Part shown: one piece after another, positions 44,520 through 55,113 of the stretch
Layout: every line of letters begins with the position of its first letter
How positions within the stretch are numbered: position 1 is the first letter of the stretch
The notes under the pieces: model-generated
What the model was told of the DNA's origin: nothing
The model's input: only the letters and a program-made list of their open reading frames with translations
Database searches by the model: none
Made by a program: the position numbers and the translations under genes
Assembly (NCBI GenBank): GCA_015179125.1
Contig: WHVA01000287.1
Coordinates: 80,711 to 144,710 of the forward strand
Reading direction: 5' to 3'
Length of the DNA: 64,000 bases
Source: Gautieria morchelliformis
Taxonomy: Eukaryota > Basidiomycota > Agaricomycetes > Gomphales > Gomphaceae

Positions 44520-45155
44520 CAGTTTTCTCTGATGCCAGCCCACGCTTTCACTGATTACAAAATAAAGACCGCCACCCTAAGGGAGGATGTTCACATTGAC
44601 AACAATGTATATTCTTCTAGGATATATTAGATATCTTTTAAAATATCAACCCTAACCAAATTCATAATCCATCATTTTGAGCAACTTGTATATTGTGGAC
44701 ATCCTAAATTTTTTTGAATGTTCTGATATTTTAAAAATATGGTTGTATGTGCTAAAGCATGGTGTGTATTGATATAACAGAGCAATTTCAGAGAGGATGT
44801 GGATGACTATATATTAAAAGTATACATGAAACATGTTAGATGTACAATCACAGAATATAGAAGCAAGTATGGACAATACGTGTACTATATTATTATATAT
44901 GGTTGAGAGATCTGATTAGAAGGTATGTTTAAAATAATATGCATGCATAGTACAAAGATATGTAACTGTTGATGTTTAGACAATGGGGTATACACCTTTT
45001 CCTGGGGGAGCAGCAGACTGTGAGAAAGAACTTTGGGGCTAGGATTAAGCATGCCTTACAGGTGCTGGCAACTGCCTCAATTTTGATATATTTTATGAAA
45101 TATAGATGAGCTAAGCTATATATACATATATATGACATTTATAAACATCCTCCAA
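44520..45155. other. Helitron 3' non-coding region
   Basis: AT-rich sequence between the helicase end and the Helitron terminus; no gene seen. Confidence 0.5.
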
Positions 45156-45195
45156 GGACTTCGACAAGGGCCTCACCAGCAATGCTGGCATCTAG
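45156..45195 (+). other. Helitron 3' terminus
   Basis: Subterminal hairpin CCAGC/GCTGG with loop AAT (45176..45188), then CATCTAG and a following T. The preceding block GGACTTCGACAAGGGCCTC also precedes the second terminus at 46440. Confidence 0.8.
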
Positions 45196-46129
45196 TTCCC
45201 TTGTTGAAGACAAGGGCTTCTAACCCTGGGAGATATAGATCCGGCTTCCTGGTCCTTTGTATTTGTTGTTGTAGATGGGAGTTTTCAGCGCCATATAAAG
45301 CTATATCGACGTATTTCATAATCCTTTTCTTGCTGAAAAAGGTATTTCTTCGCAAAATTGTAAGCAGATTAGTAAAATTTGGACCCAGTTTATGGCGTCT
45401 ATCTTATCTCGACCTCTATTCAGTACACGTACTGTTCTACTGTTCCCACGGTGACGTCATGTACTAGAGTAGCAACACAGGGGCGTCTTCCCGTGGTACG
45501 GCCACATTAAATGCTTTTTCTACAACGCATGCTGTGTCGGCATTAACAGTAGCCAACGGCTTTCAGTGAAAGTTGTCCAGGTGACTATTTTGTACTACAT
45601 ACATATTGTTGAACATTTTTGAGGCCTGTTCACTTCTGCTGCTTTCACCGTATGTCTTTTATTTTCATGTGCTGCCAGTGCTCTAACACCCATGAGCATA
45701 ACATGAGGTGAGTCCCACACGGGAGACAACTCCATCGAGCGAGCATGCTGGCACATGCGGAACTTGATCCAGGGAGCCCCATTGACACCAATCTCGAGCT
45801 CCCGGGCTGTTCTGCGACTACTGTAATGCACAGGTGCAGACCCTGAGCTTGGTCCTGCTGTGACAGCCACTGCCGCATAGGATGCAGATCTCCCGCTGTA
45901 TTGTACGAGTATTTTAAAATACGACAAAGTATCTCAAAATAAAGCAATCTATTCCGACGTCCTCAACCAACGGCCGGTAGCTCCTCCCTTGATACCTTTG
46001 ACAAGATGAAAAGTGAATAGGCTGCTTTTGAATCCAATCCTCCTTTCAGTTTACTGAGGTAGTCAGAATCATTTTCAACAGATTGGTTTGAGAAGACTAT
46101 GGATAAACCAGGGTTTGGTATGGTGGTGC
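45196..46129. other. No gene seen
   Basis: Between the two Helitron ends; contains the palindrome CCCTTGTTGAAGACAAGGG at about 45198. No convincing coding sequence. Confidence 0.4.
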
Positions 46130-46440
46130 TCTCAACATATGGAATGGGGCAATATTTCTAGGGACCTATTGGATTCTGTGTGTGGATGACATAGTGGAGA
46201 ATTGGAATAGTGACCTCTGGAGCATTTGAGTGCTACTCTATATGATTAGAGAGTGTGATTAAAGAGGAAGGAAAATATCGTTTGGAACATTCAGTAAATA
46301 TCCCATCACGATTACTGCTACCTTACCTAACACATTCCTGATAAATGACCGTGTAAGTACAACGTGCACTCACTTTAATAAATGAAGACCGCCACCCTAA
46401 GGACTTCGACAAGGGCCTCGCCGGCAACGCCGGCCTCTAG
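46130..46440 (+). mobile_element. Second Helitron 3' end, fragment
   Basis: 46130..46305 matches 44035..44215. 46380..46440 joins the block AAGACCGCCACCCTAA (also at 44565) directly to GGACTTCGACAAGGGCCTC and hairpin GCCGGC-AAC-GCCGGC, CTCTAG, host T. It is a short relative of the neighbouring Helitron. Its 5' end was not identified. Confidence 0.65.
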
Positions 46441-46457
46441 TGGGTAACACAGCTGTG

Positions 46458-46470
46458 TGACGTCACGTGA
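46458..46470. promoter_or_regulatory. Possible CRE plus E-box upstream of the lipase gene
   Basis: TGACGTCACGTGA contains the palindrome TGACGTCA (ATF/CREB-type site) overlapping CACGTG (bHLH site), 416 bp before the ATG at 46886. Binding is inferred from the motif alone. Confidence 0.3.
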
Positions 46471-46885
46471 GGGTTATCACGCGTTTGCTACTCCAGCAAA
46501 CGAAGCAGAACACGAAGTACGGAACAGCTCGCATGCAGCCCATGAAGAGGGCTATTATTTCCCGTACTAATGCCCAGATGCATTTTGTGTGCTCCGGTTC
46601 GCTATGAACAGGCAGGGCCACGTGATTTGCGTCTCATAGAGGCACACTCATATCCGGTGTACGTCGCTGCCAGCTCATCAGCCCGGTCGATGATTTCTCA
46701 ACGGCGACTTCCCACACCCGCAGGGCTGAGCCCGACCCGGCCTTTCATCCAGGGCTGCCCTTGGAATTCGACGGGCCCAAGCCCCTCCAGGCCGAGCCCA
46801 TGCCCGGGCTTTCGAGCCCGGACTGGGCCCGGAAGACACTAGATCCCTCTACCGCCACCACGTCTTCACGTCAAAGCAGTTCGGT

Positions 46886-48195
46886 ATGCTCGACTTAGAC
46901 AGTGCAAGTAGCATGTCATTCCATGAGGAATGGATCAATGGACCTGGAAACCATCTGTTTTACGCACGTTTCTTCTCTTCGCCCAATCGCCCTCGTGCGG
47001 TGGTCCTATTTCTTCATGGGTTCATGGAACACGGTCAACATCTGTCGATATATTGACCTGTCCGTTATGTAACTAATGTAGTTTCCAACAGTCGGAAGGT
47101 ACGAGGCAGTCTTCCCCGCATGGGCTGCCCGAGACATCGCTGTGTTTGCCTTTGATCAACGAGGCTTCGGGCGAACATACTTCAGCAGGGACGGCGTCAA
47201 CAATGCATTATACGGTAAAACCAGCGGTGTCGATCAAGTTCGAGACATAGAGTTTTTCGTCAAGGAAATGTCGTGCAGATTTCCAGATGTACCAATCTTC
47301 CTTATGGGGTTTTCAATGGTTGGTTGTGACTGCAGCAGGGAATGTTCAATAATAATGGGCTAAACATGTTATAGGGTGGAGGACGAGCCCTGCACTTTGT
47401 TACTCGTACCAGTCAACCTCCCGCTGCCGAGACTGTGAAACTTCTTCGGGGCGTAATTGCATACGCACCTCACGTGAATCAAACGCATGCAACCCCCAAG
47501 TGGGTGCGCGCGTTGGCGGGAGTGATCGAATCCATAGCCCCATATACCACCTTGAATACGAATGCTAAAGCTGAAGTAGGTGATCAAGTGTAGGAAATAC
47601 GTTATTCCTCACATCCTATACCCTTAGACTCTTTCCCGTAACGTCGTGACCAACCGTGCGTGGGAGGAAGACCCCCTGATCAAGAGCCAGGGGACTCTCA
47701 GAGGTTTGGGTGATCTGCTGAGAGACGTAAGGTTTCTCAGTCAATCTCTCATTCCCAATTGAAGTGACAATGAACAAGGGAGAAGAGCTTCTCGACCAAG
47801 GCTGGCAGAACTGGCCTGTGGACCTCCCAGTGAGCCCGGCGTGATCTTTCAAATTTAATACGACTCAACCCAATTAGGTCCTCTTCCTCCACGGAACTAG
47901 CGATCCTGCATGTCCTTTCTAAATGCTAAGTAGCATACGTTGGCGCTAATGATAATGACGATAGGTGACAAGTCCTGTAGCATCCAAGCAATTTCACGAT
48001 CTTATTTCTAGCAAAGACAAGACATATACCTCGTTTCCTGTTAGTGTTTCTAATGTCATTCTGGATTTTTTCCCCCATAGACTGAGAGCCAACTTATAGG
48101 ACGCATTTCACGAATTACACAATGAACTGGACGTGAGGGATAAGTTTCACGCGACCTGTATTGCCTGGATTGAAGCTCAAATCAACCAAACCTGA
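46886..48195 (+). CDS. Monoacylglycerol lipase-like serine hydrolase (alpha/beta fold)
   Basis: Cleaves monoacylglycerol to glycerol and fatty acid, by family. Eight exons: 46886..47033, 47092..47318, 47375..47575, 47628..47726, 47779..47829, 47878..47907, 47965..48039 and 48100..48195, giving 308 residues, the usual family length. Introns are 48-60 bp; the sixth (47908..47964) must use a GC donor to keep frame. Motifs: oxyanion-side HGFMEH, DQRGFGRT, nucleophile GFSMGG (Ser about 124), DLPVLFLHGTSDPVTSP (Asp about 251) and DAFHELHNE (His about 281). No signal peptide is seen. An in-frame ATG at 46913 is an alternative start. It is one of the few clearly intact host genes here. Confidence 0.9.
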
Positions 48196-48274
48196 TGTCA
48201 CAAATTGGAAAATGTCTCCTGTCTTCTAGAGCTTATTTAAAAATGACTTCCGTTAATAATCTACCATTCCCTTA

Positions 48275-48695
48275 CAGCACTTTGCATAATGTAAGGCGCC
48301 GAGTGATAAAAAAATAAAAAAATAAAACTGAAAAAGAAAAGTAATTCCATATCTAATCCAATAATGGTGCTAGATACAAAATACTAAGTACATATTTTCT
48401 CCTATATGGTGGTTAAAATACTGGCGAGAAATTATTGAGCTACTCCCTGAATTGACTGCAGGATGCTAGGTATATCGTTTCTGGCATTTATTTTCCACAT
48501 GGTGTACTTGGGCCATATCTCTCTGAGCGTTTCAAATATATCAAAGCTTTGTAGCTGATATTATACTCTTGGTCCATAACAAAATACTTATATTTTAGTT
48601 TTCAACCACCCCCATTATTAGATTAGATATGGAATTACTTTTCTTTTTCAGTTTTTTTTTTTTTCAGTCGGCACCTTACATTATGCAAAGTGCTG
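48275..48695. mobile_element. MITE with long terminal inverted repeats and TA target
   Basis: 421 bp flanked by TA. The ends CAGCACTTTGCATAATG and CATTATGCAAAGTGCTG are inverted, and similarity continues for about 90 bp per arm (for example AAAAGTAATTCCATATCTAA near 48341 and its complement near 48626). Non-coding and AT-rich: a Tc1/mariner-type miniature element. Confidence 0.85.
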
Positions 48696-48774
48696 TAAAT
48701 GCAAGATGGGATATTACTATTGTTGTTCTAATTTGGCTTTATATCCCTGCATAAAATGTGTCACTACTGATGCT

Positions 48775-49198
48775 GCAGCTTGGCATGCATACACATAGTA
48801 CATGACTTGCAATAGTCTTGAACCATTGTGTGGAGTAGAGGCCAAGTGTAGGTGTGGTGGCTTAGGTCAAGGGTCTTGTTTTGGCCTAGGTGTCCTGAGA
48901 GCAGATGATTGTGACTCTGTTGCAGCACATGGAGTTGAAGGTTGTTGACATCCGGGACATAGATGTGAGTCTTGTAGTGGAGAAAACCTTTGGAATTGAG
49001 GGACCATCCAGGACTGGTGGGGTCATCCAGGTGAGTGGTGGAAATGGGGTAAGAGCAGAGATCGGAGAGGATGTTGGAATGGAGGGACTCAGTGTCCATG
49101 ACAATTGAGGCACAGAATAACGGAACTTCATTGCATGAAGGCTGATGTCAGTTTCTCAGTCATGAATACTGAGCAGAAGTTGTGTGGATTGATGCCAG
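48775..49198 (-). pseudogene. Ty3/gypsy integrase zinc-binding fragment
   Basis: The minus strand reads MDTESLHSNILSDL, HNHLLSGHLGQNKTLDL and YCKSCTMCMHAK, the HHCC integrase finger. It parallels 13000..13340 of gypsy-A. It is cut at 49198 by the F-box unit C flank. Confidence 0.75.
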
Positions 49199-50821
49199 AG
49201 CAGGAACCCTGATCACACTTTCACGTTGACAGACCCTTGTCGAAAAGCCACGAATAAACAGTGTTAAGACACACTGATCAGATCTCTTTGGTGTGATACC
49301 ACCCCTGGGGTGACAATATACCCTGAACAAAATTCATCTTTCCTTATCTCTGCGTTATACAAGCATAGTTTCACCGGTAGTGCGAACCTTCACTCCATGG
49401 ACACTGTGGATAGTGAATCCATTGAAACCTAGTGGGTTTACCCATGGGGTTTCTGTTTTCAGTGGGTACCTCATTGAAACAGCCCCCATTGAAACAAACC
49501 AATGAAATTTGGGTTTACCAGGTTTCCTAGAAAAAAAACAATGAAAATATTTAAGTGGTTGGATCAGTAAAGTTTTCAGTGGCTTTGTCACTTAGTTTCT
49601 GTGCCATAGGAACTACATATTCAACGTAATTATCATGAGAATTTCAGTGCTCGAAGGCCTTGATTCCCATAGAAAAAACCAATGAAATTATTTAAGTGGT
49701 TGGATCAGTAGAATTTTCATTAGCTTTGTCACTTAGTTTCCGTGCCATAGGAGCTACATATTCAGCGTAATTATCATGAGGATTTCAGTACTCGAAGGCC
49801 TTGATTCCCGTTGTTCGCACACCAGAAATTCTTAAGATAGCTCATGGAAGACTCGTTGAAATCCAGTGGATTAATATATAAGTTTCTGGGAGATATTCAC
49901 GAATTTTCTGTAGATCTATGCAACCCCCCCTTCAACAGAACGAGAAACAACAACTACTAAACGTTGTACACCTCTTTGGATGGCCTTGAGCAGGTGTTCG
50001 AGAACACACCGAGAGACAAGCGAAAGACTGCGACATCATCAGAACTCCCTGACGGTCACACAAAGCTCCTCTGCAGTCTTTGTGGGACAGACATCGCTGA
50101 GAGTACGGCTCAAATGTCAGCACCTGCTTGGTTTGCCTCGGTCCGTGTAACACCCAATCCTTGAAATCTTGGCAGAGGTATCGGGTGTCTTAAGATTTCT
50201 CAGTTCACCACTTCCCCATGCCCTTGACGAGCGCTGTTGTGTGCGGCGTAGCATGGCTCGCTTCTTGAACCAGAGATGGAGGCTCGGTCACTGTTCTGTG
50301 CTGCGCATCACAGAAAATGTTGAAAAGCAATGGATTTCCAGCTGAACTAAAGCAAAGCTGCAGAGCTACAGCCACTGCTACAGAGAGATGGACGCTTTAT
50401 GAAAACAAGGTGTGAGAGTAGATACTTGTACGACCAGGCAGACAAGACTGGAACTCTTGTCGACACAGCCGGGCTTCTGATTCGGAGAGTCAACACAGCG
50501 GGTGCCGATGTCAAGTGGGGCAGGGACACGGAGTATAGTGAGAATCCTTGCATGTCATGTCCATAGACTTTCCGAGATTCAAGATAGTGAGGTCGACATA
50601 GCCAGAACAGGGTGCGGGGAGACAAGCGGAGGCAGTGGAGCGTCCTCAAGAGAGCTGATTAGGGCTTGCGGGAGAGAATGAAGAGAGTGAAGGAAGCCTG
50701 CTTGCAAGAAATGTGCTTGGGAGGATGACTTGGTTAAGTTGGTCCTTCGTGAGCTACCATGCGCCACACAGAGCCTGTGTTAAGTAGACACCTGACAAGA
50801 AGAAACTGCACCGTCACAAAC

Positions 50822-51470
50822 CTGATTCCTGAACGTATACAGGTACCGTATAGCGTCAACCTGCAGGATGGGGTGCACGCTCCCTGGTGCGGCCTCCAGA
50901 TCGCCCAGAACATTTTCGGCAAACCAGTACACGACACCAGCGCATTCGTCGACATCACACCTTGCTACATACACATGTGCAGACACGCATTCAACCCATG
51001 ACTGAACCGAAGTAATAATAAAAATTGCGGAAAGTTCGTAGAGCCCCTTGCCGCGATCGCCAGGTATATTACACGGTCTTTGCGTTTCCAGTTCGCGCTC
51101 AGATCCGCTTTGAACGCTTGCAGGTCCTCGGACACCCACGTGGATATGCACTCCGTTGTGTCCACCTCCGATCCAGCTCCGACAAGGGCGCGCAGGACAT
51201 CTGCGGCGGCGTGGCGGCGCGTTGTTCCTTCGCTGCTGCCACCGGTCGAGACCGACGGGATCGAGAGATCAATGCGGATGTACTCGAGTGGGTCATCCTC
51301 AAACTGCTCCGTCTCGTGATCTGACCTGGCTGAGCGTAGGCTCGCCATAGCGGAGCGTGTAGTCCATACCTCGCAATTCCACATTGGGTACAACGACGCC
51401 ATTCACAAGGGATTGTGTCCAGGCTACCAAAGAGATCGTGGAATAGACCTGACCGGATAGCTGTCAAGAG
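50822..51470 (-). pseudogene. CSE1: CSE1/exportin-2 gene fragment
   Basis: CSE1 exports importin-alpha from the nucleus. Minus-strand pieces in order: LTAIRSGLFHDLFGSLDTI-like text, VVVPNVELRGMD, EQFEDDPLEYIRIDLS, TRRHAAADVLRALV, ANWKRKDRVIYLAIAARGS, WFAENVLGDLEAAPGSVHP and ILQVDAIRYLYTFRNQ. These fit consecutive HEAT-repeat segments of CSE1 (FEDDP-EYIR-DL, NWK-KD--IYL, AGSVHPILQVDAIR-LYTFRNQ). At least two frame changes and an internal stop break it. A donor-like GTTTGTG follows FRNQ at 50821, so intron sequence was probably taken along. It lies wholly within the TIR element. Confidence 0.8.
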
Positions 51471-51896
51471 GAACCTTAACGCCTGAGTGACAAGCTTCCA
51501 AAACCGAAATCATTATATTTCAGCGCGCGAGGTAGTTCGATGCACAGTGTCGTCTGCGACAGCGGGACGCTTGCCATCCCCGCCAAGTGCCCACACTGCC
51601 TAGACAAAGGGGCCAATCGAAGACGCCATAGTGAATAGCTCAGGGAAGCGATTTGTGTAGAGCTAGAGGGGGACAGTCGTGTTTGTTATCACGTGACGGA
51701 TCCAAGTGGGTGCCTGTTGTTGAACTCAAAAGACACAACAGCTTCCCTCCTACTATCATCGCCCATCCAACCAGCAAGGACAAAGTTTCTTCTAGAGAAC
51801 ACCTGTGTCCGACGTGGATTCAGGCGATGACAAGCTCAGCGTTCCAGCAACATCATCGATCATAATGCCTCACCTATTGTCATTCTATTACTGACG

Positions 51897-52200
51897 TGAA
51901 CATGTACCGGACAGCCCTTCCTGCGCTTGAACGTCTCGAGCTGTGGGTTCATAACTACATGTCTGAAGCTCCTCAGACAATTAGCCACCTCACGCTACGG
52001 TTATGACTATGACTACGCTCATTGGTACGAATCCGAATGCGGGCATAGTCAGCCATATTTTGTGACTTCTGCGAAGGCTCCCTCCTCTCGAGAGGCTCCA
52101 ACTAGTTGATATTGAGGATGTGTCGTCCAATCTGTTCAAGGTAAGAGCCTTCACACAGTCCGCGTTTTCGAGCCCAGACACTAATGCCTCAATAGGCACC
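51897..52200 (+). pseudogene. Possible F-box/LRR-like fragment in the TIR element
   Basis: A short readable stretch (MYRTALPALERLELWVHN, ISHLTLRL, then LERLQLVDIEDVSSNLFK before a GTAAGA donor) has the leucine spacing of fungal F-box LRR tails. Stops and frame changes separate the parts. Weak; could be chance. Confidence 0.25.
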
Positions 52201-53401
52201 ATCGTCTAAAGCCGGATATATGCGCCATGCACCGGATCAAGGTAAATTATTAATACACATCTGGTAAATGGAAGCTGCTTCCCGCCTCTGTCCAGCAGAC
52301 TGGACCATCGCCGCCTTTCATCAGTGGGAGCTGGATGCAGATGATCCCCGTGTGTCACAAGCGCCGACCAGATCAATGAGCATGGCGCGCCAGTCGTGAA
52401 GATGGCGCACGCGCAAGGTGCGTGGCTCGACGTGTGAGAGGTGTGACACGTTCGCTGACTCAATCAACCCCAACCCCACTCGCTGCACATCACCGACCTG
52501 CTCGACCCCTGGACAGATGAACGCATCATGCTCATATTGCAGGACGAGCAGAGGTGTCTCATGGTGAGCTATAAGGAGCTCAAGACGTGTGTGGAGAGTG
52601 CGTTCGGGTGGGTAAAAGTTGAGTTCGCTGGTTTTGTGTCATGTGCACTTTGTCCCTATTTTTCTGTCCTATTTCTATTTTCTATTCTCCATTTTGGTGT
52701 TTGTATTCTTCCGTCTTCGCGGTTGATGTCATGTGTTCTGATCTGTGTCCTCATCCTCTGTACATGCTGACGACGTGACCCCAGGCATCTCTCGTGGGCG
52801 TCGCGGTAGCGGTGGCGTCGCCGGCGACACCCTGTGCACGAGACATGTGCTGTTGTGCATGATGTACGTACCTCGGTTATAAGAGGCTCCCTGGTAGCCT
52901 GACCCATTTCAGGTTCACATTGTCTGCCATCTGCCATCTCCAATAGTATGTCATCTACTTTTCGTAACCTTTCTTCATCTCCTTTCAGCTCCTGGCGCAC
53001 TGCCGCTCCAACGTATGTGAAGCGGCCTGGTATGAATTTATTGGATCCGACCATGGTATTTTAGTGATTTTTGCCATATGTTTCATCTGTATTTTCCCTT
53101 CTATATATTGATTTATGACTTGAAACAATGGGAAAGTTTAACTGGTATCTCATGGCTTTTGAACAAGAATGCAAGGCAATAACCATTGAAAACCCATAGC
53201 TTTACAACCTAACATTCACTACAAATTTCATGAATCTTCAGTGATTTGCCTCATATAATTCAGTGACATTCAGTTGCTGCATCTCTGAAATGTGGTGATA
53301 GAACCACAGGGTGGTAAGTGACTATCTCATGGGAACCCAGTGGTTGTTGACTTGGAACGTCTGGTTCAATCCATTGGTCTTCCATTGTAGGAACCCTGAA
53401 T
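52201..53401. other. TIR-element interior, no firm gene
   Basis: A short plus-strand stretch near 52500-52605 (DLLDPWTDERIMLILQDEQR, then a GTGGGT donor) and a minus-strand start at 53054 (MVGSNKFIPGRFTYVGAAVR) read like coding scraps, but match no family I know. Confidence 0.25.
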
Positions 53402-53589
53402 ACCCATGAGTCAACCCCTGAAACTGATTCATTGAATTTTCAACGGGTTCTATTGGTATTTACACTAGCTATAGTGGTTTATATACTGAATCCTCAGTGG
53501 GTCCACCCAATAGGATTCATTGGGTTGACTACCCACAGTGTGGAAAGATTTAGAATCTATGCAACGCCCGTTTCTGAACACAGGATAGG

Positions 53590-55113
53590 CTATAATCCCC
53601 AAACATCTACGGTCGCTGCCGCGCACTCTTCCAGGACAACACGCCCCCGCAATTGTTGCAGCTCCTTCATTCCAATTTGCCTCGTTACATTGTCAGAAAT
53701 TATGAGATGCGAGATCGCGTATCCAGACGCGATGCGCCTGTCGATCAATTCGATGATAGACAACATGAGGCCGGGCTTGGGGACTGTTACCGGCCATCTT
53801 GTCCATCTTGGCTTCGGTGCCGTGACGGCCATGGTGTGCAAGTGAGGCCACGGCGGCCCCTCGGTAAACTCGGCGTTGAGTGCATGCACGAGGGGAAATT
53901 CGTAGTCGAACGAGACCTCTTCGATGTTCGGAAAGGGTGCGATGAAATCCAGCATCGGCGTCACAGGGGAAACTCCACACGAGGTACCCAGCAACTGCAG
54001 CGCACGTAGGGAGGGGTAAGTCTGGTGGAGACTGGCGACAAACGCAAAGATGTCGGCGTTGCTGTTTTGAAATACTGTGAATGTCTTGACAGCGGGAATA
54101 TCAAGACTGTTTAGAACGCCGATGGCATCGCGGTAAGTGAGAAATACGTAGAGTGATATAACGGACGGTAGTTTGATGGGAGGGAGATTGGTGTAGTGTA
54201 TTTGATCTGCTTGGAGATACAGATGTGTTAAGCAGTGCAGGGGACTGAAGAGCACGTGTGCCTCCTCCTGGCTGAGCGTACAACCATGAAGCGTGAGGGA
54301 AGTCACGCTGGCGAGCGGTAGCCGGAAAAGCTTGATGCAATATCCATATAATTCAACAGAAGATAGCACAGGGGCGCCACCAGTGAAGAAGGGAACAGAG
54401 TGTGTCACATTCATGATGTCGAAAGCGTCTTTGATTCCAACCGAGAGGCTCTCAAGCGCGGGAGCGCAGACATCCGTGAGAAGTGAGAGATCCTCGATGA
54501 AATGGTTTTGAGGAGTAATGGACAAGTGCCGCCAGCGAGCCGCGTGTGGAATGAGGGTGGTCAATTGCCGGCGGAATTGGGCCCTAAAGAATTCCTGCCT
54601 TTGTGGGTTGCCCTTGGGATAGACTGGGATCCTGACCCTGATATCAAGGAGCTGTTCGCTTGATATTTCAAGGCAGATATCAAGCAGCTCCATTCTTGAC
54701 GTGCAGGGATCCAGGAAAATGTATGACCATAACCTAGGCGTTTTCAGGGCGACGTTACGCCAGCGGCGTGACACGTGAGATACCACTATTTCGAATGGCC
54801 ACTGGTCACACTGCTGAGGCCACTGCTTCTTGAGCAACGTGAGCTGTGCGTGGAGACCAGCCTCGAAAATAATGGAGAGTATTTCGCTTGGAAGGTTGCT
54901 CGTACGTGCATTCCAGTTGATATTCTCTGTTTCGGAGATGCGAACATGAATGGCTGCTAGAGCCTTGTCTACCCCTTTCCGTTGCGAGATTAGTCGTTCT
55001 CTGGTAGTTTCCAGGTTGGCGAGCTCCTCGTAAAGCATTTCCAGGGTCGTCATGGTGTTTTGAAACCAGTTGCCACCTAATAATGAGGACATTATAAGAT
55101 TTGGTGCAGGCAT
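53590..55113 (-). CDS. F-box/LRR protein C, intact
   Basis: 507 codons without stop. F-box proteins link substrates to the SCF ubiquitin ligase through Skp1. Plan: coiled coil (LANLETTRERLISQRKGVDK, residues 32-51), F-box (NLPSEILSIIFEAGL, 73-87), conserved VVSHVSRRWRNVALKTPRLW, then leucine-rich repeats to the end. The start could instead be the ATG at residue 21 (55053, MTTLEML), which matches gene B better; the bases before it contain a possible acceptor (TTATTAG). Copies A and B of this gene are broken, so this is the only full-length member here. Substrate unknown. Confidence 0.85.
   Translation of the reverse strand: MPAPNLIMSSLLGGNWFQNTMTTLEMLYEELANLETTRERLISQRKGVDKALAAIHVRISETENINWNARTSNLPSEILSIIFEAGLHAQLTLLKKQWPQQCDQWPFEIVVSHVSRRWRNVALKTPRLWSYIFLDPCTSRMELLDICLEISSEQLLDIRVRIPVYPKGNPQRQEFFRAQFRRQLTTLIPHAARWRHLSITPQNHFIEDLSLLTDVCAPALESLSVGIKDAFDIMNVTHSVPFFTGGAPVLSSVELYGYCIKLFRLPLASVTSLTLHGCTLSQEEAHVLFSPLHCLTHLYLQADQIHYTNLPPIKLPSVISLYVFLTYRDAIGVLNSLDIPAVKTFTVFQNSNADIFAFVASLHQTYPSLRALQLLGTSCGVSPVTPMLDFIAPFPNIEEVSFDYEFPLVHALNAEFTEGPPWPHLHTMAVTAPKPRWTRWPVTVPKPGLMLSIIELIDRRIASGYAISHLIISDNVTRQIGMKELQQLRGRVVLEECAAATVDVWGL

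Larger units (their letters stand above)
38216..45195 (+). mobile_element. Helitron with recognisable 5' and 3' ends
   Basis: The 5' end TCTATAGTATAAAG follows a host A at 38215, exactly where similarity to segment E copy 1 ends. The 3' end has hairpin CCAGC-AAT-GCTGG followed by CATCTAG and then host T at 45196. TC start, hairpin, CTAG end and A/T insertion are Helitron hallmarks. Inside: tandem repeats, a Rep gene (40181..42604), an intruding gypsy gag piece, and the end of a Pif1-type helicase (44172..44519). The middle of the RepHel gene, including the two catalytic Tyr and most helicase motifs, is absent, so it cannot move by itself. Confidence 0.8.
49402..53540. mobile_element. 4.1-kb TIR element carrying host gene fragments
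   Basis: The inverted ends CACTGTGGATAGTGAATCC and CACTGTGGGTAGTCAACCC are similar over about 43 bp. TGGA flanks both sides (49398..49401, 53541..53544); given the alternative tip ACACTGTGG, a 2-bp GG repeat is also possible. Subterminal regions are rich in CATTGAAAC-like motifs. A 140-bp unit is tandemly duplicated (49531..49670, 49671..49810). No transposase was found. The interior carries a CSE1-like gene fragment and other coding-like scraps, as in Pack-type elements. Superfamily uncertain (CACTA-like tips, but target size differs). Confidence 0.75.

Noticed and set aside
45595-45947. Two overlapping minus-strand frames between Helitron ends
   Set aside because: Both frames are open over the same DNA and neither matches a family.
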